Part shown: one piece after another, positions 51,522 through 62,705 of the stretch
How the letters are laid out: the number at the start of each line of letters is the position of its first letter
Position numbering within the stretch: the stretch's first letter is position 1
NCBI GenBank assembly: GCA_037176885.1
Contig: JAWWNJ010000018.1
Span: forward strand, 1,426,001-1,490,000
Source: Favolaschia claudopus
Taxonomy: Eukaryota; Basidiomycota; Agaricomycetes; Agaricales; Mycenaceae
Length of the DNA stretch: 64,000 nucleotides
Direction of reading: 5' to 3'
Position numbers and translations under genes: made by a program
Notes under the pieces: model-generated
Database searches by the model: none
What the model was told of the DNA's origin: nothing
Seen by the model: only the letters and a program-made list of their open reading frames with translations

Positions 51522-52435
51522 AAACAGAATTCACCTCTTACATTTTCTGTAGAACCCAGCGTCCCCGCTCCTCCAAATCCCATAAGTAGAAGCAACCGAG
51601 GTAAATATGTTCGATAATTTGAACAATTACTAAATGGTATCAGAACAATTCGTGTTTATATTGAAAACATCCGTACTACTCGTCATCCACATAAGTAACT
51701 GGAAATAAATACCTCCCAATCTCTGCCACCCAGCCCTGTGATTCGTTGAAGTAAACACTACATTGGCTAGCTGTGAGCCACATCTACATGTCTTTGACAT
51801 GAAAGTCTTACATATGTGTCTTGACCGTGTCAAATTGGCATTGGAATCAGATGCGTGGGAAATCCAGCATTTTCCCCCGAAACTTGTTGCAGTCATTCAA
51901 AGACAAAAACATCTTTAGTTGCTCCAAAATTTTAGACTCAGTCTCTTATGTATCAAACCATAATTCACATGCACAGAAACCCCCAGATGACTTTGTCTGA
52001 CATAAGCTGCAAAAATGATGAATTATTGTAATTTTGATATTCCGAATGCTAGGAGAGAGTTCAGGCTTGGTCAAGCTGGTAAATGTTGCTCAGATTATCA
52101 CCTACAAGATGGTTATGAGCCATAATGTTGTCAGAAAAATCACAGAAATGGCAATTTCCGTTTACTTATGTGGACAACGAGTACCCCAACACAGAAGAAT
52201 GTGGGGATTCTGTTGCTCCCAATTTTGCGCCAGGAAGACGGGTTGGATCGCGTTCTTGGGAGGGAATTCCTGGATGCCCTGCAAAAGAGCAACGGCGCAA
52301 TCGAGATATCTTCGGACAGTAAGTGTTTGCTGCGTTTGAGTTATTTTCTGCGCACTCACGTAGGTACGGTTTTGTTCTGTATCCTGTAGTGATGTAGGGG
52401 CTGCCTTGGCTCCCTCGCCTTTGGGCGGAGTGCAG
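51522..52435. other. No certain gene
   Basis: A short frame at 52125-52322 (PFTYVDNEYPNTEECGDS...KEQRRNRDIFGQ) ends at a good donor site (A/GTAAGTG), so it may be an exon of a lost gene. The rest shows nothing. Confidence 0.3.
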
Positions 52436-52740
52436 GGATTTTAAACCCGCGCCGGGAAGTTTTGTCACATGTGACATCACGTTCCCACGCGCTCACGCTC
52501 TTTTTACCTCTTTCTTCAGCTGATGCGACCTTTTTCTGCACTTTCTGGGTACAGGAACCTTGCCTCAAAGTAATTAGATTTGTTTCCTCCAGATTTTTCA
52601 CCGTTTCAGGTGAACTCCCAGCGAAATTGGCATCCTCGTCAAATTTTGCGGCGCACCACTGCGTGGAGCTGCCGCTTCAGATGATGGCAATTTAGCTGTT
52701 AGTTCGGTTGCGGGCGCCGGCCCGGACGGCTGGGGTTACG
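52436..52740. repeat. Composite of repeats shared with 14.5 and 16.6 kb
   Basis: 52436-52500 parallels 14487-14560 (TTTTAAACCCGCGCCGGGAA). 52630-52680 is the inverse of 16640-16680. 52709-52735 is the inverse of 14680-14713. The gag-only element at 14772-16554 inserted within the other copy, so the two loci derive from one larger repeat. Confidence 0.55.
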
Positions 52741-52775
52741 CTCGTGGTCTACCTCCGCCTCAAGGCAGAAGGCAA

Positions 52776-53831
52776 GTGACTGTGACTACTCCCCCTGTGA
52801 CTTCCGACGCTAATGCGCTTCTGTTGGGCATGGAACGGATTGTTCCAACTTATTCACCGCCGTGGATAGACCCGCTCCCCTTCACCACTATCATCCCGTC
52901 CAAGTCCGACGCCGTTTCCGTCCTCAAGGATCTGCTAAGTGACGAGCTGTTTGCAGAGGCTACATGGTTTACTGATGGGTCGTTGCTGGCCGGTGCGGCG
53001 GGGGGAGCTGCTGTCCTCATGCTCGGAGAAGCAGTAAGTGAACGAATCTTACTTCCTCTGGGTAGTGGGCAGGTCGCAGAAGGAGAAATGGAGGGGCTTT
53101 TGCGCGCTACGGAACGCGCATTGATCAGGGGATCAAATCAGATTCTTGTCGTCTCGGATTCACAGGCTGCCCTACAAGGTATTCAGTCAACTTGATCACG
53201 CGCATGACAACCCCGGGCGATACTATACGACAAGATTGTCCGCTCCGCCATGGATCATTCCCCAGCACTCCGTATCACAAACCTCTGGACGCCTGCTCAC
53301 ATCGGTACGGCTGGTAACGAGTTCGCCGACGACGCTGCAAAGGCAGCTACTTTGCTTACACCCCCCGCCACCCTCCCTGTCTCTCTCACCTCCTGCAGAC
53401 GCGCAATCAACACCCTCATTCTCGAACGCTGGGGCCACGACTGGGCGACTTCCTCCTTGGGCCGCGGGCTTCGAGGAATCGATGACGCTGTACCGTCCCT
53501 CATTCTCCGTTCTCCATACACCTCGTCTCTCCCTCGCGCTGACATATCCCTTATCAGTCAGCTACGAACCGACTTTTCCGCCCTCAACGCTCATCGATTC
53601 CGCTGTCGCCTAACATCGTCGCCTGCGTGCGAATTTTGCCACGCCTCGCGAGAAACAAGAACTCATTTCCTCCTCCACTGTCCCGCATGGTCGCAATTCC
53701 GTCCTCCTCTACAACTTGCTTCCTTTGCGGCTGGGATCTTGGGTGCTGTTGATGTTCGCACCCTTCTCAATCACCCCAAACTCGTCAAACCCGTGGCCGA
53801 GTTCATACGACTATCGGGACGATTCCAATAA
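52776..53831 (+). pseudogene. LINE RNase H and C-terminal zinc region, 5'-truncated
   Basis: The first frame has the RNase H pattern TWFTDGSLL, AEGEMEGLLRA and LVVSDSQAALQGI (D, E, D of the active site). A frameshift near 53195 follows, then the last RNase H motif, WTPAHIGTAGNEFADDAAK, and a C-terminal CEFCHASRETRTHFLLHC, typical of the ends of Tad/I/Jockey-type LINE ORF2. The stop TAA is at 53829. RT is absent upstream. A T/C-rich 3' UTR follows. Confidence 0.85.
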
Positions 53832-54066
53832 AGTTATGTCTGTCTCAAACTCTTTTCTCTCCTTTCTCTCCTCTCCCTCTCCTTCATTACCTTACTGTAC
53901 GTACAATAATAATAGTGACCTCTCCTCCATATACTTACATAGCTCAAATCGTAGAATATTCAAGCACGCATAGTTATTCCTCCCTCGTTGCAGAGCAACT
54001 CGGCGAATCGAATGTGGTAGACGGAAGCAAAAAGGAGGGTGATTGCCGACCGGATAAATCGCATCC

Positions 54067-55066
54067 AAGGCTCAACGCAACGCAACTGAACCAGACGATC
54101 CACTCGCTGAGGAACCACTCGAAGGTGGCCCCAAGACTGCAGAAGTCCCGGAGGATCCTATCAGCTCAGACCGACTATTGGATGAAATCGACATTTTGCC
54201 CGATGTTACTCCTGAGCAACGCAAGCAGCTTCAAGACGTTCTTATACGCAATAGCCAAGCGTTTGGACTCGACGGAAGATTGGGAAATTATGAAACAAAG
54301 GTCGAGATACCGATGAAGCCTGGTGCGGAACCCGTATCTTTACCTCCATTTCCTGTTTCCCCAGCTAATCGTGAAGTTATCGATAAGCAGATGGATTCCT
54401 GGCTCAAATTAGGCGTAATAGAGCCGTCAAAAAAGTCCATGGGCTGCGCCCGTGTTTATTGTGTATCGAAATGGTAAACCCAGGATGGTTATTGACCTTA
54501 GGAAATTGAATGAACAAGTCGTAGCAGACGAATTTGGATTACCTCGTCAAGACGAAATTCTCCAAGCCTTATCCGGCTCTCAGTGGCTCACCACTCTCGA
54601 CGCTCTCGCCGGATTCACCCAACTCACCATGGCACCTGGTTCTGCTGAAAAATTGGCGTTCAGAACGCATCGCGGACTCTTTCAATTCGCGCGAATGCCT
54701 TTTGGTTACCGCAACGGACCAAGTGTTTTTCAACGCGTTATGCAGACGGTGCTGGCACCATTTCTGTGGGTATTCGCACTCGTTAACATCGACGATATCG
54801 TTATCTTCTCACTCACATTCGAAGACCATGTCAAACATCTCGACCTCGTCTTTGGTGCCATCGCTGCCGCCAATATTACCCTTTCCCCTCCAAAATGTCA
54901 TCTGGCATATCAATCTCTACTACTACTCGGCCAGAAGGTATCGCGCCTCGGCCTTTCCACTCATAAAGAAAAATATAGATTCTTCCTTAAGAACGGTATC
55001 GGAGAAGCGGTGGACTGTGACAACTTTACTCATGTCTTGTCTCCGCGCCGTGATTTTCGAAAGTAA
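54067..55066 (+). pseudogene. Ty3/Gypsy reverse transcriptase fragment
   Basis: An acidic leader (LAEEPLEGGPKTAEVPEDP) and VTPEQRKQLQDVLIRNSQAF lead to the RT start KVEIPMKPGAEPVSLPPFPV. A frameshift occurs near 54435; the next frame gives FIVYRNGKPRMVIDLRKLN, DALAGFTQLTMAPGS, RMPFGYRNGPSVFQRVMQ and the catalytic box as NIDDIVIFS (usual YIDDIVI; the tyrosine position is asparagine, the two aspartates are kept). Similarity ends after CHLAYQSLLLLGQKVSRLGL. RNase H and integrase are missing. Confidence 0.85.
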
Positions 55067-55069
55067 GTT

Positions 55070-55960
55070 TGCTTCTGAATCTTACCATCGCTCGCCGAAG
55101 CTGACCACTCTGGAGGCTGCACGAGGATGGAACATTGATGTCTACTGGAATTGGAGTGGAGCGTGAAGTTGTTCATGCGCTGTATCAGTCCTTCGCACAG
55201 CAACTCGAGAAACACTTTGTTCCTCGGGAAGGGGGCTGGCACGAAATATCCACCACCATCTCGATGTCATAACGCTTTCTGGTTTCTCATGTGCGGCTCC
55301 GTGAGCTCAAAATTCTTGGCGCTGTTTTGATGCTCATGCTACTGCATGGCATGGCCCCGGATATCGTTTCCCCGGCATTGTTTCAATTCGCATTTCATGG
55401 CTGTGACTTGAACGCTCTCACCCATGATTTTCTTGTGGAATGGTATTTTGTTCATTGCTTCGTTCGTTTCGGGAATGGGACAGCCACATAGATGTGGGTG
55501 TGGGGAACACACAGCGGCGATGAGCCTTCGCCGCTGGCGCCCAGGTCGTGGGGTGATGGGATGCGCGAGGATGAACCCAAAAAGAGACGCCCAGACGAGG
55601 GGATCCCACAGGCCCACGGCTAACCCAAAACAGAAGGCGGCTTTGAATTGACTTGATTCGGGTCATGAAATTCGAAACAACTTGGTTGAGTGGAATACGG
55701 GAGTGGCAAGATTGCGTTTTGGGACAAACAGCTTCGGAAATGCGCTGCCGTGATGAAGTCAAGAGGTATAGAGAAGGAATATTAATCCTGTGTGTTATTG
55801 GATTTCGGTGTTAGACGTGTCTTGATGAAACTATGTATCGAGACTCGAGAGTGATAAGCTGGGAGGAAGTAATTGCCTTTGATTGGATACTATTCCATTT
55901 GAAAGAGGTTATGAATAGAGAGCAGTAGGGGATTGTTAGTTGAACTTGAGTAGAATCTGA
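55070..55960. other. No gene recognised
   Basis: Short frames only. Some phrases (GCACGAGGATGGAACATTGATG) may be decayed continuation of the Gypsy element but I cannot align them. Confidence 0.3.
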
Positions 55961-56314
55961 CAGCTATCTACAAAACACTGGAGCGCTCCGAAAAAAAGTT
56001 CCCATTGATGCAATGACGTCAATTACCATATGAGGTAGGTGCCGGATCCATTGCGTCGACGGCTGGCGCGTCAGGGCGGGGCGACCTCGTGTTGCAGCCT
56101 AGGCGGCCATGGTAATCAGGAGCCGCTTGTGTGCAGGAGGGATGTAGCGGAAGGTATTGTAGGGCATGGTAGGCGAGAGAAACGTTCCAGGAGCAGTGAC
56201 GAAAGGGCGAGTGTCGTTGGAGAAAGTGGAGCGGGCTGGCCGAATTAGGCAGGAGCTGTCAAAACCGTTGTGTGAACTTTTTTTCGGAGCGCTCCAGTGT
56301 TTTGTAGATAGCTG
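55961..56314 (-). mobile_element. Foldback MITE, copy 2
   Basis: This is the inverted copy of 4269-4632, with ends CAGCTATCTACAAAACACTG on both sides. The two copies agree over essentially the full length with small indels. Confidence 0.8.
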
Positions 56315-56500
56315 GAAGTGTTCGCGCCGTAATCTTGAGTAATTGAATATCATTATCAAAGAGGTATCATGATCACGTCTCAATATGTGGAATTTAGAAT
56401 TGAAGAAGGGCCGAAGGTCGCGAAGGAAAAGCAAGCATGAACTTGATGAAGATCCAGGGAATCACGTTCCGTGAAGTCGAGGAAAATCTATGAGGTTGAG

Positions 56501-57220
56501 CTAGAATAGGAAGAACCCGTGAATTGGATGTATAGAGGAAGTATTGGAGTATTGAGTTGGAGCCCAATAGGTTGCGTCGACTGACCATGGCTTCTTGAGG
56601 ATTATGCCTTGAGAAAAAAAAGCACAATGGATCAAGGCAGCGCAATCAAATAGCCTCAATGTATAATTTGACTTGAGAGACAGGTTCGCTAATGCGTAGC
56701 TATTCATCGGATATAAATGCCTCTTAGAATGCCGACACAAGACAATCGGGAAAACGATGTTCTCTTGTATATCGTGGTTTGACGGCATAAAAACGATGTT
56801 GACGGCCGGGAAGAAACCATTCGATGTAGTGAGACAGTTGCTTGTGGCAGCTGCCAGAGGATGTGAAGTTGCGCGTCCATCAGGGACGTAGAATGGAACG
56901 CAAAACGGAGCAGTTTCGCGGTAAGCCTTCGATTTTGAACCGGCTTCAGACAACTGTCGGTGGGTGGTAATCGTTAGGAGATTGCGAGTGCGACGAGTGC
57001 GTGTAATGGTGAATGGTGTAGCTGTTAATGCTGAGTAGTCAAATTTTTGATGGTCAGGATTTGCGTTCAGAAATTGGTTGACTCTAGTGGATAAGCCAGT
57101 TGAATGTAAGTCGCGGATGACTGAAGCTCTTCGGGGATTAGAAAGAGAACGAGAGGCAAGCCTTTGAGGAAGTATGGATTCAAGTGAATCAGCGCGAGAT
57201 GTGGTATGATTGAAAAGCAA
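56501..57220 (-). CDS. Uncharacterised ORF, up to 239 aa, doubtful
   Basis: This is an unusually long open minus frame for such AT-leaning sequence. It begins MLFNHTTSRADSLES and has an arginine/serine-rich first half and no predicted domain, signal peptide or repeat that I recognise. No intron signals or duplicated copy support it. It may be chance. Confidence 0.2.
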   Translation of the reverse strand: MLFNHTTSRADSLESILPQRLASRSLSNPRRASVIRDLHSTGLSTRVNQFLNANPDHQKFDYSALTATPFTITRTRRTRNLLTITTHRQLSEAGSKSKAYRETAPFCVPFYVPDGRATSHPLAAATSNCLTTSNGFFPAVNIVFMPSNHDIQENIVFPIVLCRHSKRHLYPMNSYALANLSLKSNYTLRLFDCAALIHCAFFSQGIILKKPWSVDATYWAPTQYSNTSSIHPIHGFFLF

Positions 57221-57312
57221 TGAGCAAATTGCGAAGGAGAAATGCGAAATGACGGTATTGAGAGAGTAGAGGGTATTTTATGTGAATGGCGGGGAAAAAT
57301 TTGAGCCTTAAT

Positions 57313-58567
57313 TAAGGGTGGATAAAAATATGAGTATATTTAAATATAATGCATTATAATGCTGAAAATACGATTAAATACGCTTGGGGCATAATCTTAA
57401 GGCCACAGAATACCTCTCAGTAGAATACAATACAGTATGATTATGATACAGTATGGAGGTCGTATTTAATCATAATATTAGGCTCGCCCGAGATACCCGA
57501 ACAGCTGGATCAAGACCTTTTCGACCGAAATCGGAGGTATTCGGATGATGCTGTGAATCATCTCAGCTCGGTCCCGAGTCGGCTAAATTTTCTCGTCGCC
57601 GACGTCGCTATTGTCGGCTCTCTGCTTGCTCTCTGCCCGCCTGCTCGCGATGTTCGACGACAGCCAGCTTGTAAAGCACTTCCCGGCAATGCTCAAGGCG
57701 CTGCGTATCCGTATTGCTGGGTTACCGGAGTCCCTTCCACTGGCTTCCTCGGACGGGCCTCTCGCTAGAAGTCTCCAAAGAAGAACAGCAGAACCGAATA
57801 GCTCGTGGAAAATATGGCATGGATCTCGTATGCCCGTTTCTGGAATTTTATTCCCGGCAAGAAGGTATCAGAGATACAGATGGCGTTGGGATGCTGGCCC
57901 GAAGGATTCGTGATCTCAACAGCATATTGGATGCATTGTGAGTTCTGATTCTTAATATCTCGAGTCTGTTCCGTTGACCAGGTACAGACCTAACGCGACG
58001 CCCGGCGGCTCTGTCTCGGCCACCAACTTCTTTGCTCCGAGAACCAAACCTGCAACCCGCGCTCCGACTGTTCCAGCGAAGCGGCCGGCAGGTACGCGCC
58101 GAATCCGCCCAGTTTTGGCGCTTATCTCACCTACTGACTACAGATTCGGACGAAGATGATGCCAACGATAAAACATATCGACCGCCTCGTCATACCCCCG
58201 TACAGTCGGAAGAGGAAAGCGAGAGCGAGATAACTGTGGTAAGGTTTTATTGTTATCGCTACTATCTATTGAACCATTGATTGAATGATTCAGCTTGACG
58301 GTCTGTCCGACGCTCGCTCGTCGATGGCTGCAACAACTGCGGCAAATACTGTGGTCACGAAGGAACTCCTCAACGCTGGATTTGGCGAAGGCGTGGATTT
58401 TTTGGAGGGCATTACCATACATTAAATACGATTAAATATGATTATTCTGACATTACAATACATTATGATACCCATACGAGTAAATATGCGCTCCAGACCT
58501 GATATTATAATATGATTACAGTACAATATGGTCGCCTACCGGATTTAATCATAATGTTCCACCCTTA
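57313..58567 (+). mobile_element. hAT-like element carrying a multi-exon gene fragment
   Basis: Perfect 8-bp duplications GCCTTAAT lie at 57305-57312 and 58568-58575. The ends TAAGGGTGGA are inverted repeats and fit the hAT terminal consensus (YARNG). Subterminal zones are full of TAAAT/ATTATGATTAAAT words and the pairs TACAGTATG. No transposase is encoded; the interior is gene-like instead. Confidence 0.85.
57490..58425 (+). pseudogene. Captured spliced gene fragment inside the hAT-like element
   Basis: Exon 1 begins about 57490 (EIPEQLDQDLFDRNRRYSDD) and reaches RRIRDLNSILDAL at 57939, but needs two frame changes (near 57640 and 57770). Three introns then join perfectly in phase: 57940 to about 57981 (GTGAGT...GACCAG), about 58092-58142 (GTACGC...CTACAG, CTGAC branch) and about 58239-58293 (GTAAGG...ATTCAG). 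The downstream exons encode YRPNATPGGSVSATNFFAP, DSDEDDANDKTYRPPRHTP with an acidic EEESESE, and LDGLSDARSSMAATTAANT through GFGEGVDFLEGITIH and a stop within the element. The protein is low-complexity and acidic at its end; family not recognised. Confidence 0.65.
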
Positions 58568-58575
58568 GCCTTAAT

Positions 58576-59223
58576 AGAAATGAGATCACTTTAACCGTGG
58601 ATGTGAGCATTGGAAGGCAACGTTGAGCATAGATGCGAATGGAAAGTGTAGCCGGACGAGATGTCGCTGAAGACATCGTCATAAAACGTGAGGTAATTCG
58701 TGAGATTGGAGATTACTGAGGCTAGACACCAGAATGACGCCGACTCTAGTGAAAGGTGAGAGATAAGTACGCGTGTGTGTGAATGGCTAGCCACTGGGCT
58801 GGGATGAGATCGTGCAACATGATAGAAAATTGGTGTGAGCTTGAGTATGAAAATGAGAGTTGCATCACTTTGGCATTGATGCAATAGTGCGAAGATTAGA
58901 GGGAATGAAGGTGTAGTTTCAATGGCAGAGATTGGGATGTATTAAGCAGAAAGGTTGAAGGGCTAAATTCTCAGACTTGGATAGGAAGCTGAATTTCAAC
59001 CGTAGATCTTGGAATCCGAAAGCTTTAAGACGCGAACTGAAATTGAAAAGATACGATAAGATGAATGTGATTTCGCGAAGGCGACTCGGAGAACATTGCG
59101 AGATCAAAATCCCAAGAATTGTGGTGCGTCATCGAGATTGGACTGCGTGGACTTGCGAGTCTTGAACGTGAATGCGAGGGCTCGAGATAGAGGGCTTGAG
59201 TATTCATGCGGTGATATTAGCGG
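58576..59223. other. No gene recognised
   Basis: Open minus frames (58591-58884, 58919-59107) lack any motif. Confidence 0.3.
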
Positions 59224-59415
59224 GTTTGTGCAAAGCGACCCGGGTCGCTTTGCGTCTGCTTAGATCTCCACAACGAGCAGCCTCAGGTGTGAGGTCCCAG
59301 CGACCTAGGAATGCCCCAGGGCGATACTCTCCTAGGTCGCTTGGAGCTCATACCTGGTATCTGTTGTTGCGGAGATCGGAGCGGTTGAAAAGCGACCTGG
59401 GTCGCTCGCACAAAC
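59224..59415 (-). mobile_element. GGTCGCT foldback element, full copy, 192 bp
   Basis: Ends GTTTGTGC..AGCGACCC..GGGTCGCT are inverted at both sides, and two further GGTCGCT palindromes lie inside. No clear target duplication. It pairs with the truncated copy at 19242-19372. Confidence 0.75.
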
Positions 59416-59634
59416 TCCCTATTTGATCGTGAAAGATGATTTGCCAATTTTGACGGTAGGAGCGCGCTCAAGCAGGGCGCGCCTGCCGCTTCGCCTCTAG
59501 CACCGTGAAGCGGAGGGCTTGAGTAGCGAAGTGGGAATTGCAGAGTCGATCTGGAGATGTCGGTCGTACCAGCAAAAATGCGGGAGCTCACAGGAATAAT
59601 ACATGAACTGCGAATACGAACGCTCCGCTTGTGG

Positions 59635-60130
59635 GGGTGCAGAAATATTGAACAAGCTGAACGTTGACGCGAGAATGCACGAATGCATAAATCATAACCG
59701 TGAACGCTCGACTCAGGCTTGCGTGATGGAATAATATACCAGTCACGAACACCAACTTCAAACGGCTAGATTCGCTGGGGTGCAGAGATTCTTAAACTTG
59801 AACTGTAATCCGGGAATGCGCAGATGCGTGAATCATCATTGTTAACGCGAGACTCGAATAGTGAATGTCAGCTTGAAACGGCTGGACACGCTGAAAGCAG
59901 AACTGGAGCGTGAACTTCGATGATTTGTGAGCGCCGTCGTTTAACCTATGGTAAAGTAGAAATTCGTGAATTACGAGCGTCAGTTTCAAAAGGCTGGGCC
60001 TGCAGAAACGCGGGAATTTGTGGATCGTGAAATGTAAACATCAGCTTCAAACGGCTGGACCTGCGGGAGTGCAGGAATTCGTGAATATTGAACGGAAAGG
60101 CAGGAATTCGGGAATGTTGAACATTGCAAG
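59635..60130. repeat. Degenerate minisatellite
   Basis: Imperfect units around CAGCTTCAAACGGCTGGAC, with GGAATTCGTGAAT-type ends, recur at about 59755, 59869, 59983, 60043 and 60080, with variable spacing (about 40-115 bp). Confidence 0.6.
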
Positions 60131-60666
60131 AAGGTAATCTACAAACGTACTGGAGCAAAACTTCGAAAAATCGGTTTTCCGTGTTTTGCACGGCAATTTC
60201 GCGCTTTTGATTGCGGATCACTCGGACCGGTGGCTGTGCAGCAGCATCAATGTCGCCTGGCCATTGCCGATTTCTTGGTTAGGATATTTCACTTTCACTG
60301 TGGGGTCCGGAAGAAGGAGTCCGGGGTTGCAGAGGCAGAATGGCAGAGAAAGACTTGATTACCTGCCTCAAACTCGCGAGTTTAGTACACACAATTTTGG
60401 TTTTTCGCTGTTCAAATTTCGCGTTTTGTAACCCTAAGTTAGGAGTACCTCCGATTCCTCTGAAATAAAAATTTCACCTATAAACCATACCCTAGTTCCT
60501 GCTAAATCTCGAATCCCGAAGGATTTTGAGCAAAATTGGGACTGGTCATGAAGTTTTGGCCGCAACCATACCAGACGGCGATGGCAAGGGCAGATTAGGG
60601 GTGGTTTGATAAAAATTTCCTTTTTTGGGGGTGACATCAGATTTTGCCGCCACTGTACATCCAAGT
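60131..60666. other. No gene recognised
   Basis: A minus frame at 60434-60952 crosses into the transposon and is not credible. A TTTTGCCGCCACTGTA phrase at about 60644 only loosely resembles the TIR family at 44871. Confidence 0.3.
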
Positions 60667-61804
60667 AGGACCCCCGACAACCAACTATGATGCCTGCCGG
60701 GGAAATTTTGGGTTTTATCCGCACCCCTAATGGGGAAAATCTCATCCGAATTCGTACCAGACCTCCGCCAGGTCGATCTTTTATCCGAACTGCTGACCAG
60801 GCTTCAGAAAATCGGCTAAAATCAAGGAAAAATCGGAATTTTGCTCCTATGGTGGGGGACGTGACTTTGTGACAAGCTTTTATGGACAATGTTGTGAGGC
60901 TAATAACTTGTGCGACAGTCACCCAAATGTCTTGATCTTGCAGAAATGGCATCCTTTTGAGGAGTAGAACAGATTGGATGGACCAGTTTTACCCTCCGTT
61001 GACTTTCGTGATTTTGGCCACGAATTTGGTCATCCTCAAGCGGAATTTGATCCGAAACGCCTCTGCCGGGGCGAATTTGATGCCCCATCAATGGTCAATC
61101 TGCCTCCAGATATAGGTAATTCATGAATTCGGTCAGAAGAGAGTTATGGGGGCGAATTGGAATGTTGAAAATATTCTCGAGTCCCGCCTCAATGGTATTT
61201 TCACCCCCTTAAAATGTTGTTTTTCCAGCGAAAATTTGGCCATTTCCCATCAAAAAGTTCCCACAGTCCAAGATTGCGGAAAACGGCCACTCTTGGGTAT
61301 TTCAAGTCGATTGGGCCGAGTTTCAGGTCAAAATTCCAAAAATTGCGGCGTGACATGAAGTCACGTCCCCCACCATACGGCTGGGACGGGCTGCAGATGC
61401 TCCTTCGGTTTTCGGTGACGGCGAAAATGCTTCCTTCAACTCGGATATCAGCTCTGTCAGTGGCATTGGCCCTGCCGAAGCATTGCGTCCGATATAAATC
61501 CCCGAAACTGCCTGAAAAGGTCAACAATTGCGATAATTAACATGAGATTTACCGTACAACTGACCGAAATTCGTCAAGGTTCAGCCGCAGATCCTCATTC
61601 GAGCCGTCGGCAGCCCATGTTATCCGAATCTCGGCCAGGCCTGTCGGCGGCCACCCATGCTTTATCCGAATTTTGTACCAGCCTTGCGCGCTGAAAAGTT
61701 GATTTCTCATCCGAATTGGGGCAGGGTACGCGCGAATTTTGGGCATGTTTTATCCGAATTAAAAATTTTGCGGGCAGGCATCATAGGTGGTTGTCGGGGG
61801 TCCT
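60667..61804 (+). mobile_element. Non-autonomous TIR transposon with 8-bp TSD, copy B
   Basis: The ends AGGACCCCCGACAACCA are inverted and flanked by perfect ATCCAAGT copies (60659-60666, 61805-61812). At 1138 bp it is longer than copy A (8237-8853) and opposite in orientation; the right 250 bp matches copy A's left part closely. Subterminal TTCGGAT/ATCCGAA motifs are again frequent. No transposase is present. Confidence 0.85.
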
Positions 61805-61812
61805 ATCCAAGT

Positions 61813-62705
61813 CAGCCAAGATGGATTTACTAGCATTAGCTTGCAATTGTTACACTATATATGCGGCTACATCGCGTGAGTCCGACTACTGAACCCGTTA
61901 CAGATATTCCTGAGCTGCCTTCTTCAACCCCTCTTTACGTAGATGATGTGTGAGTAGAATATTGAGTACATAATGGCACCCAACAACCTGGCTCGTGGAC
62001 TTGGCAAAAATTTGACAGTCTTGCATGATGAAATTCATGACGTTTTGTCATGAATTCACATGCTCAACAACTATTGTAAAAATGGGTTTCTGAGCATCAT
62101 GAAAGGCATCTTGAATTTCATGATGTGGTTCATGACAAAACATCAGGAATCTTGAAATTCCTCATTATTGTTTTGAATCTCATGACAAATACTTCGCACA
62201 GTGAAAGACTTAATGCTCGAAGACCAGGATAGACCCTACAGCGCACACCTGATCAAGCGAGTTAGGTACAAGTATGCATCAAGAGTTGCAAAATGCGTGC
62301 CTCACTTAACGACCCCGGCCGAAGACAAACCACGAAAAAAGGCTGGGGCCCACGCAAGAGCAACCATCCTGAGCTGTGTCGGTCTATACGCTGCACCCTG
62401 CGGAAGGACGTCAATGAGACGACGGGAGTAAGTTATTAAGGGTTTTAATTTGATGGAGACGACCGCTTCCGAGTCGAGCCCTCTGCCAGTTTGTTGAGGT
62501 ACTACTAGCAACAAAATCGGTATGTCGCTAAAATACTTGTTTGAGCTAGTAAGGCTTGGCGATAGTGAGGTGCGAAAGGGATTCGGGAGGATTCAGTTAC
62601 GGCGGGGGCCAATAACCTATAGTGTAAATCGCACAATGAGGAGAACCGCGAGAAGACAGGACCAGTAACAAAAGCCATCTCCAATGTGGGTATCAGGTCA
62701 AACGA
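61813..62705. other. No certain gene; CATGA-rich repeats
   Basis: About 62000-62190 has repeated TTCATGA/TCATGACAAAA words in both orientations, like subterminal motifs. A frame at 62201-62431 (LMLEDQDRPYSAHLIKRVR) may be an exon, with donor-like GTACAAG after it; a TACGTAGATGATGT/GTGAGT site near 61950 could belong to the same lost gene. Not recognised. Confidence 0.35.

Noticed and set aside
4269..56314. Mirror-symmetric order of inverted pairs as evidence for one giant 60-kb transposon
   Set aside because: The foldback MITE and the 8-bp-TSD transposon are also inverted pairs, but their order is not mirrored (left: repeat, MITE, transposon; right from outside: repeat, transposon, MITE), and the transposon copies have independent target duplications.
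56501..57220. Strong claim for a 239-aa gene
   Set aside because: No domain, splice support or repeat copy; kept only as a very low-confidence ORF.
60420..60432. TAACCCTAA as telomeric repeat
   Set aside because: It occurs once; a telomere would need tandem units.
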